The position numbers and the translations under genes were made by a program. From Chitinophagia bacterium (lineage in GTDB: Bacteria; Bacteroidota; Bacteroidia; Chitinophagales; Chitinophagaceae), in assembly GCA_021324175.1 (NCBI GenBank), contig JAJPJP010000113.1, positions 1 through 51,777 on the forward strand: a DNA stretch of 51,777 bases. The letters run 5' to 3'. The notes under the pieces were generated by a model that ran no database searches, was not told the origin of the DNA, and worked only from the letters and a program-made list of their open reading frames with translations. Below are positions 9,636 to 18,100 of this stretch, piece after piece (the stretch's first letter is position 1; the number at the start of each line of letters is the position of its first letter).

Positions 9636-9950
9636 CAGAAGGATCAGATAAACCTTTTCTTTGAATCGCATCTACCTTCTGAAGAAAACCAGGATCAGAC
9701 CCCAATCAAATACATTATCTACCATTACAATTTTCCAAGGGTGAACCAAGTATTGCCAGGCGCTATTTCAAACGATCTTGTTGCATGCAAACTGTTGAAG
9801 AAGATCGATCGTTATGAACAGTTTGCGATTATGTATCCTATTGATACTGGTCTGCTTAACCGTCTCATGGAAGTTGCCGTTCTTAATGAGGAATATGAGA
9901 TCTGCCAGGTAATCAAGGAATTGCTTGATGAAAGAAAAATTACGGGCTAA
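9636..9950 (+). CDS. small helical hypothetical protein with uncertain start
   Basis: The only conventional start in frame is the GTG at 9741, giving 69 residues (ISNDLVACKLLKKIDRYEQFAIMYPIDTGLL and onward). However, the frame is open back to 9636, and the extra 35 codons read like protein (NLFFESHLPSEENQ, then PIKYIIYHYNFPRV). The coding-like sequence upstream of the GTG suggests either a rare start codon near 9648 (an AAGGA lies just before an ATA) or loss of the original start. The product is predicted to be a soluble helical protein of unknown family. It is convergent with dnaE2, 27 bases away. Confidence 0.5.
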   Translation, partial: QKDQINLFFESHLPSEENQDQTPIKYIIYHYNFPRVNQVLPGAISNDLVACKLLKKIDRYEQFAIMYPIDTGLLNRLMEVAVLNEEYEICQVIKELLDERKITG

Positions 9951-9977
9951 GCGGGCATTGACGTTTCAAGCAAATTT

Positions 9978-12900
9978 TTATCTAAAGTTTCTCCCTTTCG
10001 GGAACAGGTTGTCATCTGCTACGTTGCCAGCAACTGATCTTTTGATGTTAGGCGCATAAACTGGCGAAATAGTTTCATCAGCCCGAGACAGAGTTAGGAG
10101 CGGCAGGTCTTCTTTTTTGGTTTCAGTTAGGTTACGTAGCATCCCGGAAAGATCATGGCAGCGATTTACTATCACATGAATTACTTCGCCTTCCCGTTGT
10201 AACCTTCCTTCTGCCATTAAGAGGCGCGATCGAAGTATTTCTTTTCGGAACGTATCAAATAAATTGGCGAATACCACGAGGTTGGCGACGCCGGCCTCAT
10301 CTTCAATCGTAATAAAACATACACCACCGGCTGTGCCCGGACGTTGTCTGACCAACACAAGTCCTGCAACTTTTATCCATGCTCCATCTTCTGTAGATCT
10401 AAGCATGCGTGTAGGAACTACGCGCAAAAGTTCAAGTTTTTCCCTCACGAAGCTTACAGGGTGAGCCTTGAGAGAAAGTGAAGACGACGCATAATCGTTT
10501 ACCACGTGTTCAGAAAGAGGCATTTCAGGCAGCACGATTTTTTCCATCCCTATTTCGGGGACTGCCTGTCCGCGGAATATCCCGGTATAATGATCCTGGC
10601 ATGCCGCGATCTCCCAAAGTGCCTGACGACGGTCCAGCCCGATCGATCTAAAGGCATCGGCATCAGCAATCCTTTCAAGAGTTGATTTTGATATTCCCGC
10701 ATTGAGTAGTTCGTGAATACCTGAATAGGGCAACATTCTTGATTGAACCAGAATTTTCATGTCTTCTTCCCTTAGGCCCTTTACTTGCCGAAAACCAAGT
10801 CTAATCGCTCGAAATTTTCCTGACTGGTTTTCCAGGCAATTGTCCCAAAGCGAAAAGTTGATATCAACAGGTCTTACCTCCACTCCATGATTTTGTGCAT
10901 CGATTACAATTTGAGCAGGTTGGTAAAATCCCATCGGCAGGCTATTAAGCAGGGCGCAGGCAAATACATCTGGATAATACCATTTCAGCCAGGAGGAAAC
11001 ATAAACCAGTAGTGCAAAGCTGGCTGCATGGCTTTCAGGGAATCCATAACTTCCAAAACCTTCTAATTGCTTAAAAACGCGGCAGGCATATTCTCTGTCA
11101 TAGCCTCGTTTCATCATGCCATAGATGAGCTTATCCTCGAATTGCTTGACCTGTCCTTTTGCCTTGAATGTTGCCATGCTTCGCCTGAGCTCATCTGCTT
11201 CAGACGGGGTAAAGCCAGCGGCGACTATGGCAATTTTCATTGCCTGTTCCTGGAAGAGCGGAACTCCCAGTGTCTTGCCAAGGATTTCTTCCAATTCCTT
11301 CGATGGATATTCGATCGGCTCTTCTCCGTTCCGGCGCTTCAGATAGGGATGTACCATATTTCCCTGTATTGGCCCTGGCCGTACGATTGCGACCTCAATG
11401 ACAAGATCATAAAAAGTCCGCGGTTTTAGCCGGGGAAGCATCGATTGCTGTGCGCGGCTTTCTATTTGGAAAACCCCAATAGTATCCGCATGGCAAATCA
11501 TTTCGTAAACCGCATGATCGTCCTGAGGTATATTGGCAAGCGTAAGTTCCAAACCGTAATGAAGCGTAGCAAGATCAAATGCTTTTCTTATACAAGTCAG
11601 CATGCCGAGAGCAAGTACATCGATCTTTAGAAATCCCAGTGCATCGATATCATCCTTGTTCCATTCGATGCATGTCCTGTCAGCCATGCGCGCATTCAAG
11701 ATGGGACAGCAGTCAGAAAGTTTCCCTTGTGTGATGACGAAGCCGCCCGTATGCTGACCCAACTGCCGGGGAAAACCCATCAATTGCCCGGTAAGCTGAA
11801 GAACTTTTTTTAATAAGGGGTCATCGATATTAAGTCCCTGTTCAGCCAGTTTTTTCCCTTCGAACCATTCGTCAGTAAATTCCCAGATTGATGAGGAGAG
11901 GCAATTTATGGTGTCCGCTGAAAGCCCCATGACTTTCCCGATATCGCGCACTGCGCCTTTTTGCCGCTCCTGTGTCACGGTAGCAACAATTGCAGCCCGG
12001 TCTCTTCCATATTTTTGATAGATGTACTGAATCACTTCTTCCCTGCGTTCGTGTTCAAAGTCAACATCAATATCCGGAGGCTCATTACGCGCTGACGAAA
12101 TGAAGCGTTCAAATAAAAGGTCAAATTTGGTAGGGTCGACCGAAGTAATTCCCAGACAAAAACAAATGGTCGAATTGGCTGCTGATCCTCTACCCTGGCA
12201 AAGGATGCTATTCTTTCTTGCAAAGCTCACGATGTCATAAACAGTTAGAAAATAACTGGCATAATTCATTTTGTCAATAAAATCCAGTTCATGGCGAATG
12301 GTTGCTGCAGTTTTCTCGGATATGTTGCCGAAAATTTCTTTAGCCCCCTTCCAGACCAGCACAGTGAGTTCTTCCTGGGGGTTTCTGCCGTCGGTTGTAA
12401 GTTCCTCAGGGTAATTATATTGGAGTTCGCCAAGCGAAAAGCTACAGACATCTACAATTTCATCAATTCTTTCTATGACTGCCGGAAAATGCCTGAAAAG
12501 ACGATTCATTTCATCAATAGTTTTCATATAACGTTCTGCGTTTGGGTAGAGGCGGAAGCCTGCTTCCTGTATGGTACATTTTTCCCGAATGCAGGTCAGC
12601 GCATCCTGCAACTCCCTTCTTTGGGGAACATGATAGTGGATATCGTTTGTCGCGACCATGGGGACTTCGTAATCTGACGACAATGCATTAAGTCTAAAAA
12701 GCCATTTGGCATCATCGCCACTGTACCGCCTGCACGCCGCAAGGTAAAGGCCCTTACCAAGTGCATTACGGTATTCTCGTAGCGTAGTCTCAAAATCAGG
12801 TTCGAAATCGAAATTGAGGTCCAGCGATAAAGGAGGCACCATGAGAAATTTGATTGCTGACCCTGAAAGCTCAAATGCGTCAGATTTATACAATAGACAT

Positions 12901-13208
12901 TTTCCCTTTTCAGTTCGAAGATTTCCTTTGGTAATAAGAGCAGAAAGCCGTGAATATGTATTCTTTGTGGATGGATAGGCGAGTAGAGAAGGTCCGTCCT
13001 GAAAGTCAAGTCTACAGGCAGGGATGAATCGGATTTTTTTTGCTTTAGCAGTTTCATGGGCGCGTACGATTCCAGCGAAACTATTGCGATCGGTAATGGC
13101 GATCGCTGCATAGCCTAACATGGCCGCCTGCTCTACCAGTTCTTCCGGGTGTGATGCGCCATCAAGGAAAGAAAAATTAGAAGTAACCTGCAATTCGGCA
13201 TATCCCAT
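9978..13208 (-). CDS. dnaE2: error-prone DNA polymerase III alpha subunit DnaE2
   Basis: The protein has 1076 residues, the DnaE2 size and shorter than replicative DnaE. The N-terminal PHP domain is present (ELQVTSNFSFLDGASHPEELV). The polymerase active site appears as PDIDVDFEHERRE near residues 377-389. A later block reads SYGFPESHAASFALLVY. The C-terminal OB fold lies near residues 935-980 (VAGLVLVRQRPGTAGGVCFITIEDE). It is translesion polymerase, acting with ImuA and ImuB, that makes damage-induced mutations. It follows imuB by 18 bases in the order imuA-imuB-dnaE2, the standard mutasome layout, so one damage-inducible transcript is likely. No frameshift was seen. Confidence 0.95.
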   Translation of the reverse strand: MGYAELQVTSNFSFLDGASHPEELVEQAAMLGYAAIAITDRNSFAGIVRAHETAKAKKIRFIPACRLDFQDGPSLLAYPSTKNTYSRLSALITKGNLRTEKGKCLLYKSDAFELSGSAIKFLMVPPLSLDLNFDFEPDFETTLREYRNALGKGLYLAACRRYSGDDAKWLFRLNALSSDYEVPMVATNDIHYHVPQRRELQDALTCIREKCTIQEAGFRLYPNAERYMKTIDEMNRLFRHFPAVIERIDEIVDVCSFSLGELQYNYPEELTTDGRNPQEELTVLVWKGAKEIFGNISEKTAATIRHELDFIDKMNYASYFLTVYDIVSFARKNSILCQGRGSAANSTICFCLGITSVDPTKFDLLFERFISSARNEPPDIDVDFEHERREEVIQYIYQKYGRDRAAIVATVTQERQKGAVRDIGKVMGLSADTINCLSSSIWEFTDEWFEGKKLAEQGLNIDDPLLKKVLQLTGQLMGFPRQLGQHTGGFVITQGKLSDCCPILNARMADRTCIEWNKDDIDALGFLKIDVLALGMLTCIRKAFDLATLHYGLELTLANIPQDDHAVYEMICHADTIGVFQIESRAQQSMLPRLKPRTFYDLVIEVAIVRPGPIQGNMVHPYLKRRNGEEPIEYPSKELEEILGKTLGVPLFQEQAMKIAIVAAGFTPSEADELRRSMATFKAKGQVKQFEDKLIYGMMKRGYDREYACRVFKQLEGFGSYGFPESHAASFALLVYVSSWLKWYYPDVFACALLNSLPMGFYQPAQIVIDAQNHGVEVRPVDINFSLWDNCLENQSGKFRAIRLGFRQVKGLREEDMKILVQSRMLPYSGIHELLNAGISKSTLERIADADAFRSIGLDRRQALWEIAACQDHYTGIFRGQAVPEIGMEKIVLPEMPLSEHVVNDYASSSLSLKAHPVSFVREKLELLRVVPTRMLRSTEDGAWIKVAGLVLVRQRPGTAGGVCFITIEDEAGVANLVVFANLFDTFRKEILRSRLLMAEGRLQREGEVIHVIVNRCHDLSGMLRNLTETKKEDLPLLTLSRADETISPVYAPNIKRSVAGNVADDNLFPKGRNFR

Positions 13209-13226
13209 AATTTTTCATTTTTATGA

Positions 13227-14729
13227 TCAGGCAAAAAAGCCATGAATAAACCATTGAGGGCTGCTGCAAGTAACATAGTGTCCCAGCCTGAAAAGCCAGT
13301 ATCGGCATCCCTCCTCATCCTCCACCATGTAGTAGTCACGGTGTTCTCCTTGCTCGAGCCACCATTCAGGTTCGATGCGCTCAGGACCATCTGCTTTTTC
13401 GATTCGGTGTAATTTCCCACGATGGCGGAAAAGCATCGGGGGATAGTCGGGAATTGGAGCTGTTACATCAATGCGCTCGGGTTTATGCAACAGATGTACT
13501 GGCCTGGGCCTATTCAAAGGCCATTTTTCAATAATTGGTTCGTCCAACGTGACAGCTGGTCTAAAAGTACGTTCGGGCCAATAACGTTGTGTGGGAAGGA
13601 AACGAGTGATTTGATTTTGTCCGATTCTGGAGGCAATCCGATCCAGGAATTCGGAAAACCGTTCGTCCTCTATACTTGATCGGGTAATCCATATTTTTTT
13701 TTGCCTGGGATAAAGATTTTCCACTACCACCGCCTCGAGCATAAACAACTCGATTCCGAGGGCGGGCTCAATGGTCTCAATATTGGGTTCGAAAAGTTTA
13801 AACAGATGAGTAACATGCACGGTTGGACTATTGGTGTTCAACTTTAGCTGCTGGAGTTTTCCATCAACACGATAACAGCTGAATATTGCCATTCGTATTC
13901 CTTTTTCTTCAGCAGAAAGTCGACGGCATAGTTGATCCAATAAGGTCCTCAGTGCAATTTCGATTCCTTTTGCTGTCACAATCGGATCGAGGGCAGGGAG
14001 TCTTTCTTGCCACGTTCGAGCGAGTTCAACCGGCTCAAGAAATTCTTCATCTTTTCCCAATGCAAGTCTAAGTCTCTTCGTCAATTCTTCTCCAAAGCGC
14101 CTCCGAAGTGTAGAATGTGGTATTTGCATCAGTCTTCCAATATCCCGGATGCCAAGTTTAAAAAGAAGTTCGAGCTTGTCAATGGAAAGCCGTAGCGCTG
14201 CGGGTTGTAAATGTTTCAGCGCGTCAGCCTCTTTTCCGCAAGGCACGATCATTTTCTCCTTTTCAAAATGGGCGACCGCCCAGGCAACTGCATGTGTGCT
14301 GGCGATTGCTATGCGCGTATCATACCCAAGTCTGGAAAAACGATTGCGAATAGCTGCGATATAGTTCTCTTCACCACCCCAAAGATGTGGGCATCCAGTC
14401 GCATCAAGAACTATACCTTCAGGAGGGTCAATACAAGCGACAGGGGAAAACCGAATACACCATCTTGCGATATTCTCCAGCAACTTGCCACTGGGTTCAG
14501 GTTTATCAGAAATATTTTTCAGTTCAGGAACGATCGCCTTTGCATCAGCCAGCGCCATGCCAACAAAAATTCCCAGTTTTTGTGCAAATGCATTGGTCGA
14601 AGATATGACTACGCGACCATGATCTGCAAGCGTTAATACGAATGGTGCTTCGCTGAACATTGGCTTCCGAAGGCTTACCCAATCAGTTTTGAGGTGTCGA
14701 AACCAAATCGAAACAAAACGCTTTGCCAT
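13227..14729 (-). CDS. imuB: ImuB-type Y-family polymerase homologue
   Basis: The protein has 500 residues. It resembles the UmuC/DinB fold but lacks the N-terminal catalytic Asp (the first strand reads FVSIWFRHLKTDW). In place of the Y-family catalytic motif it has LDATGCPHLWGGEE, the DxTGxxHLxGGE signature of ImuB. A helix-hairpin-helix-like part follows (LFKLGIRDIGRLMQIPHSTLRRRFGEE), then the little-finger region and a C-terminal tail. ImuB is the catalytically dead hub that binds the beta clamp, ImuA and DnaE2. Its ATG shares one base with the imuA stop codon, indicating translational coupling. It is 18 bases from dnaE2. Confidence 0.92.
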   Translation of the reverse strand: MAKRFVSIWFRHLKTDWVSLRKPMFSEAPFVLTLADHGRVVISSTNAFAQKLGIFVGMALADAKAIVPELKNISDKPEPSGKLLENIARWCIRFSPVACIDPPEGIVLDATGCPHLWGGEENYIAAIRNRFSRLGYDTRIAIASTHAVAWAVAHFEKEKMIVPCGKEADALKHLQPAALRLSIDKLELLFKLGIRDIGRLMQIPHSTLRRRFGEELTKRLRLALGKDEEFLEPVELARTWQERLPALDPIVTAKGIEIALRTLLDQLCRRLSAEEKGIRMAIFSCYRVDGKLQQLKLNTNSPTVHVTHLFKLFEPNIETIEPALGIELFMLEAVVVENLYPRQKKIWITRSSIEDERFSEFLDRIASRIGQNQITRFLPTQRYWPERTFRPAVTLDEPIIEKWPLNRPRPVHLLHKPERIDVTAPIPDYPPMLFRHRGKLHRIEKADGPERIEPEWWLEQGEHRDYYMVEDEEGCRYWLFRLGHYVTCSSPQWFIHGFFA

Positions 14730-15460
14730 TATACGACTTTTAGTTTCTGACCAACCAAGGTCATTTCATCCGGAACATCCAATAACCTAAAATTTCCCTT
14801 TGACCATTCCAGGTTCCAAGTGCCAGGCCTTCCATTCCGCATTTTAACCAATTTAACCTGCCAGCGAGGAAAACCAACACCAGGAAGGTTATGCGGAGCG
14901 CCGCTGGGAAGTTGAGAAATCTCCCACCTCGCTGTGCAGGCATTGACCGAATATTTTTGCTGGCTGCTCATTAGCATACCTGTTACGCGACTTTTCTCCA
15001 CTGCCAGCTGGAATTTCCTGGATGAGATAAAATTGATTTCGTGTAATTCAGCTACAACCGCTGATAAACCTTCGCAGGCAAGTGCTTCCTCTGTTATCCA
15101 TAAGGAGTCTTTCTCAGTCGTTGCATTTATAAAAATGATACGCTCCGGTGCAACCCCAAAACCTGTTAGCGCCGGGGGAAATACTGTTCTACCCGAATGT
15201 ATCCATACCGAGATACCTTCCGTCTTCATTATCCTTGAAAGAATGCATGATACAAAACCTAATGTGGCAGATTTGCTCTCAGGATTGGCGCTCTTAAATT
15301 CATGGACGGCTGCAAAAGGGAACGTCTGCCTTGGAAAAGAACTGCAGATGCTACCCAGGCCGAGATCAGTTTTTTGCTCCTCGACCGGCTGCCTGAAGCC
15401 CTGCAGAGAAAGGATTTCCTTTTCAAGGTTTGAAAAAATATTTGCTTTTAATGAGAACAT
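14729..15460 (-). CDS. imuA: ImuA-family RecA-like accessory protein
   Basis: The protein has 243 residues and is the first gene of the imuA-imuB-dnaE2 cassette. The core resembles a RecA/SulA-type fold (FPFAAVHEFKS, then GFVSCILSRIM, SVWIHSGRTVFPPALTGFGVAPERIIFINA, ALACEGLSAVVAEL), but the Walker A lysine is not obvious. That is usual for ImuA relatives, which bind ImuB and RecA. The stop overlaps the imuB ATG by one base. Regulation is probably damage-dependent: a 17-bp palindrome lies about 47 bases upstream. The N-terminal 40 residues are poorly conserved-looking; the ATG at 15460 is the only sensible start. Confidence 0.85.
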   Translation of the reverse strand: MFSLKANIFSNLEKEILSLQGFRQPVEEQKTDLGLGSICSSFPRQTFPFAAVHEFKSANPESKSATLGFVSCILSRIMKTEGISVWIHSGRTVFPPALTGFGVAPERIIFINATTEKDSLWITEEALACEGLSAVVAELHEINFISSRKFQLAVEKSRVTGMLMSSQQKYSVNACTARWEISQLPSGAPHNLPGVGFPRWQVKLVKMRNGRPGTWNLEWSKGNFRLLDVPDEMTLVGQKLKVV

Positions 15461-15506
15461 TAAACAGGGTTTTCTAAAAATTACCTTATCTGAATAAATA
15501 GCAAAA

Positions 15507-15523
15507 TACTAAATAATTTAGTA
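15507..15523 (-). promoter_or_regulatory. palindromic operator candidate upstream of imuA
   Basis: TACTAAAT-A-ATTTAGTA is a perfect inverted repeat of 8-base arms around one central base, 47 bases before the imuA ATG. On the imu strand it runs directly into TTTTG, so it would overlap a near-match to the Bacteroidota -7 element. A dimeric repressor is expected to bind here. Because the cassette downstream is the SOS mutasome, a LexA-like or S24/XRE-type repressor is the likely owner, but that gene is not in the window. Confidence 0.65.
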
Positions 15524-16001
15524 AAATCTCATAAACAATTGCTTAAATATTATGCATGTTCCAGACCTTTGATATCTAAAGCTTAATGATTTGATTCCGG
15601 TGGGTTTTTATCAATTTCAGGTAGAAACAAATTCAATGCTTATCAATAAATTGCCGGAATTTCCAATGAACATGATAAGCCATGGCTGTTGTACCTTTTC
15701 AAGATTTAATCCGAGGAAGTCATTCCTAATTCATGAAATGACTTCATGTGATTAGCCAATACGATGTTCTTTAATACTGGCTTTGGATAAGTAAGAACGC
15801 GTTGAAGATGAGGCCAAAACAAAAAAATTTTCAACTCGAAATCTTATTTTAAAAAGACTGCTTAAACCATATAGGTGGAACTACGTAGATAATTAATTTT
15901 CGCGCTCGAAAAAAAATAAAACCTACATTTATTTGAGCCCTTCTTTAAAATCCTTTCAAAATTCGCTGTGAATTACCTCATTATTCACTCCTATTTTTTT
16001 T
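15524..16001. other. AT-rich intergenic region with one hairpin
   Basis: About 480 bases lie between the imuA operator and the next plus-strand gene. No convincing gene was found; the longest plus-strand frame (about 41 codons, from ATGCTTATC) has no coding character. One inverted repeat stands out: GAAGTCATT at 15716-15724 and AATGACTTC at 15737-15745, a perfect 9-base stem with a 12-base loop and no T run. It is therefore not an obvious terminator. Confidence 0.4.
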
Positions 16002-16226
16002 ATGTTCGTTACCGGTTGCACGATCGATGGTATCAGCTACAGGCTGGATTACCAGAAAACGCTTGATGAAACTGGACCTGAATATTCCGGGATTCTTCAT
16101 ACCAAAAGTCCGCTGGTATTTACTTACGATGATTTTTCTTTCGCACCAACCATCAGCGAGTTAAACGAGAAAGCGATCCGAAGCGCCATTGAACTCGATG
16201 AGGCCTCCCAAAAAATTGTCTATTAG
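16002..16226 (+). CDS. small hypothetical protein
   Basis: The protein has 74 residues. Its sequence has normal coding composition (GISYRLDYQKTLDETGPEYSGILHTKSPLVFTYDDFSFAP, then a helix ELNEKAIRSAIELDEASQKIV) but no recognised family. It has no signal peptide in the usual sense, although the first residues MFVTGC could pass for a very short lipoprotein leader. A T-rich run directly precedes the ATG. It stands alone, 130 bases before the ArsR promoter. Confidence 0.45.
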   Translation: MFVTGCTIDGISYRLDYQKTLDETGPEYSGILHTKSPLVFTYDDFSFAPTISELNEKAIRSAIELDEASQKIVY

Positions 16227-16354
16227 TTGATTTGCTAACCTGGGATACCCACAACGAACGGGTATTTAATAAAAAATATTCTGCTCAAATACAGGTGACG
16301 CTTGCAGTCGCAATTTGAAGGCATTCTTTTTGCATTCAGCAGATCTAAAAAAAA

Positions 16355-16401
16355 TTTGCGCAAGCAAATCCTTGCATATATATTTGCAAGTAAATACTTG
16401 C
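16355..16401 (+). promoter_or_regulatory. Bacteroidota promoter buried in an ArsR half-site array
   Basis: TTTG at 16355-16358 and TATATTTG at 16379-16386, spaced 20 bases, match the Bacteroidota -33/-7 consensus (TTTG, TAnnTTTG) exactly. The same stretch is packed with TTGC/GCAA half-sites: TTGCGCAA (16356-16363), GCAAG-N6-CTTGC (16360-16375) and GCAAGTA-AA-TACTTGC (16386-16401). The last palindrome would cover the transcription start, only a few bases before the ATG at 16407. This is the layout of a self-repressing ArsR-family regulator. Confidence 0.75.
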
Positions 16402-16406
16402 ATAAT

Positions 16407-16742
16407 ATGGACGCACGCCGAGATGTTTTCCAGGCAATAGCCGATCCAACGCGAAGACAGATCATTGGGCTGATCGCCAAACGCCCACTCAATCTGAACA
16501 CCATCTCTGAAAAATTTGACGTCACACGCCAAGCTGTATCACTACACGTCAAAATTCTGGAAGAATGCGGGCTTGTCATCATCAGGCAGCACGGAAGGGA
16601 AAGATTCTGCGAAGCAAGGCTTCAAGGACTGGGCAGAGTGTCTGACTGGCTTGAACAGTATCGCAGACTTTATGAACAGAAATTGGACTCCCTGGAACGT
16701 TACCTTGAAAAAATTCAAAAAACAAAAAAATATGGAAAGTGA
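16407..16742 (+). CDS. ArsR-family winged-helix transcriptional regulator
   Basis: The protein has 111 residues from the ATG at 16407. A longer frame from 16302 would run through the promoter and is rejected. The HTH is clear: VFQAIADPTRRQIIGLIAKRPLNLNTISEKFDVTRQAVSLHVKILEECGLV, then the wing (IIRQHGRERFCEA). It lacks the ELCVCDL metal site of SmtB/ArsR metal sensors, so the inducer is probably not a metal. It belongs to the ArsR subgroup that travels with SRPBCC proteins. Its last 11 bases overlap the next gene. It is probably autorepressing through the half-site array directly upstream. Confidence 0.9.
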   Translation: MDARRDVFQAIADPTRRQIIGLIAKRPLNLNTISEKFDVTRQAVSLHVKILEECGLVIIRQHGRERFCEARLQGLGRVSDWLEQYRRLYEQKLDSLERYLEKIQKTKKYGK

Positions 16743-17205
16743 ACAAAATAAAATGACCGGTCGAGAATTAAAGATATCGCGTATTCTCAATGCACCAATC
16801 GAATTGGTCTGGGAAGTCCTGACAAATCCGGACCACGTCAAAAACTGGTGGGGGCCCGATGGTTTTACCAACTCGATCTCTGTTATGGATGTACATCCTG
16901 GCGGCAAATGGGACCTGATTATGCACGGTCCGGATGGACGTGACTACGAAAATCATAGCGTTTTCCGGGAAATTGTCAACTATAAGCGAATAGTTTTCGA
17001 ACATCTGAGTTTTCCAAGAATCATCTTTACAATTGAGTTTGAAAAGATAGGCAGCAAAACCCGACTCAACTGGCATATGCTATTTGACAGCGTGGAGATT
17101 ATGAATCTAGTTGTCAGGGAGAACAACGCTGCTGAAGGATTGAGACAAAATATTGAAAAATTAAGCATCTACTTATCCAGGCAATTCCAGGATATTCAGA
17201 ATTAA
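16732..17205 (+). CDS. SRPBCC (AHSA1-like) protein
   Basis: The protein has 157 residues from the ATG at 16732, which overlaps the arsR stop; the longer upstream frame simply runs through arsR. The helix-grip fold is seen in SRILNAPIELVWEVLTNPDHVKNWWGPDGFTN, HPGGKWDLIMHGPDG, and a C-terminal helix (RENNAAEGLRQNIEKLSIYL). AHSA1-type SRPBCC proteins bind hydrophobic ligands; the ligand here is unknown. Translational coupling with ArsR and the 1-base gap to the hydrolase gene indicate a three-gene operon in which the regulator may sense the SRPBCC/hydrolase substrate. Confidence 0.88.
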   Translation: MESEQNKMTGRELKISRILNAPIELVWEVLTNPDHVKNWWGPDGFTNSISVMDVHPGGKWDLIMHGPDGRDYENHSVFREIVNYKRIVFEHLSFPRIIFTIEFEKIGSKTRLNWHMLFDSVEIMNLVVRENNAAEGLRQNIEKLSIYLSRQFQDIQN

Positions 17206-17206
17206 C

Positions 17207-18100
17207 ATGAAACAAAAGATCTATGGCTTCGCAATGGCCATAATATTCTCCTATTCATGCCAAAATAGAACAGATCAGGCAATGAACGAAAATGCGAGTC
17301 AATCTGCGACCGGTCAGGACGGTCCGACGACCACTACCAGTGGCTATTCCAAAGTGAATGGTCTCAATATGTACTACGAAATTCGAGGTCATGGCCAACC
17401 ACTTGTTTTGATCCATGGGGGAGGGTCGACGATATTCACCAGTTTTGGGAGAATTGTTCCGGCGCTGTCACGTCATTACCAGGTAATCGCCGTCGAATTG
17501 CAGGGACACGGCCACACGCCGGATCTTGAACGACCCGAAAGCTTTGACCAGGATGCCGACGATGTGGCTGGATTGATGAAAAACCTGAACGTCAATCAGG
17601 CCGACTTTCTTGGATTTAGTAACGGCGGAAATACCACGCTAAAGATTGCCATGAAGTACCCTGAAATTGTAAGAAAGTTGATCATTGTCTCTGCTTTTTA
17701 CAAACGCGAAGGAATGACCGCGGGATTTTTTGACGGCATGAAAAAAGCTACTTTAATGGATATGCCGCCGCAGCTTCAGGAAGCATATAATAAAGTCGCG
17801 CCGGATACCAGCCATCTGATCAACATGTTTGAAAAGGACAGGAGCCGGATGATCAATTTTGTCGATTGGAGAGACGAGGATTTGCGATCTATCCAGGCAA
17901 ATTCACTTATTTTGTCCGGAGACCACGACGTGGTGCGTCCAGAACATGCAGTTGAGATGTACCGACTCCTTCCGCATGCCGAATTGGCAATTTTCCCTGG
18001 GGTGCACGGTCAGTGCATTGGTGAAATCACCACGCTTTCTGGCAGGCAAAAAGACAGTATTCTTGCCTTGCCTCTGATTCTTGATTTCCTAAACGAATGA
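17207..18100 (+). CDS. alpha/beta hydrolase, lipoprotein-anchored
   Basis: The protein has 297 residues. The leader MKQKIYGFAMAIIFSYSC ends in a plausible lipobox (Cys18), followed by a Thr/Ser-rich linker, so the enzyme is probably anchored in the envelope. The alpha/beta-hydrolase signs are the oxyanion motif HGGGS (70-74), the nucleophile elbow GFSNGG (Ser138), the acid in SGDHDVVRP (Asp241) and the base in GVHGQC (His267). The substrate is unknown; the fold covers esterases, lactonases and epoxide hydrolases. It begins one base after the SRPBCC gene, as the third member of the ArsR operon. Confidence 0.88.
   Translation: MKQKIYGFAMAIIFSYSCQNRTDQAMNENASQSATGQDGPTTTTSGYSKVNGLNMYYEIRGHGQPLVLIHGGGSTIFTSFGRIVPALSRHYQVIAVELQGHGHTPDLERPESFDQDADDVAGLMKNLNVNQADFLGFSNGGNTTLKIAMKYPEIVRKLIIVSAFYKREGMTAGFFDGMKKATLMDMPPQLQEAYNKVAPDTSHLINMFEKDRSRMINFVDWRDEDLRSIQANSLILSGDHDVVRPEHAVEMYRLLPHAELAIFPGVHGQCIGEITTLSGRQKDSILALPLILDFLNE

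Noticed and set aside
15640-15765. about 41-codon frame MLINKLPEFPMNM... in the gap upstream of 16002
   Set aside because: No coding bias or ribosome site; it overlaps the 9-base inverted repeat, which explains it no better.
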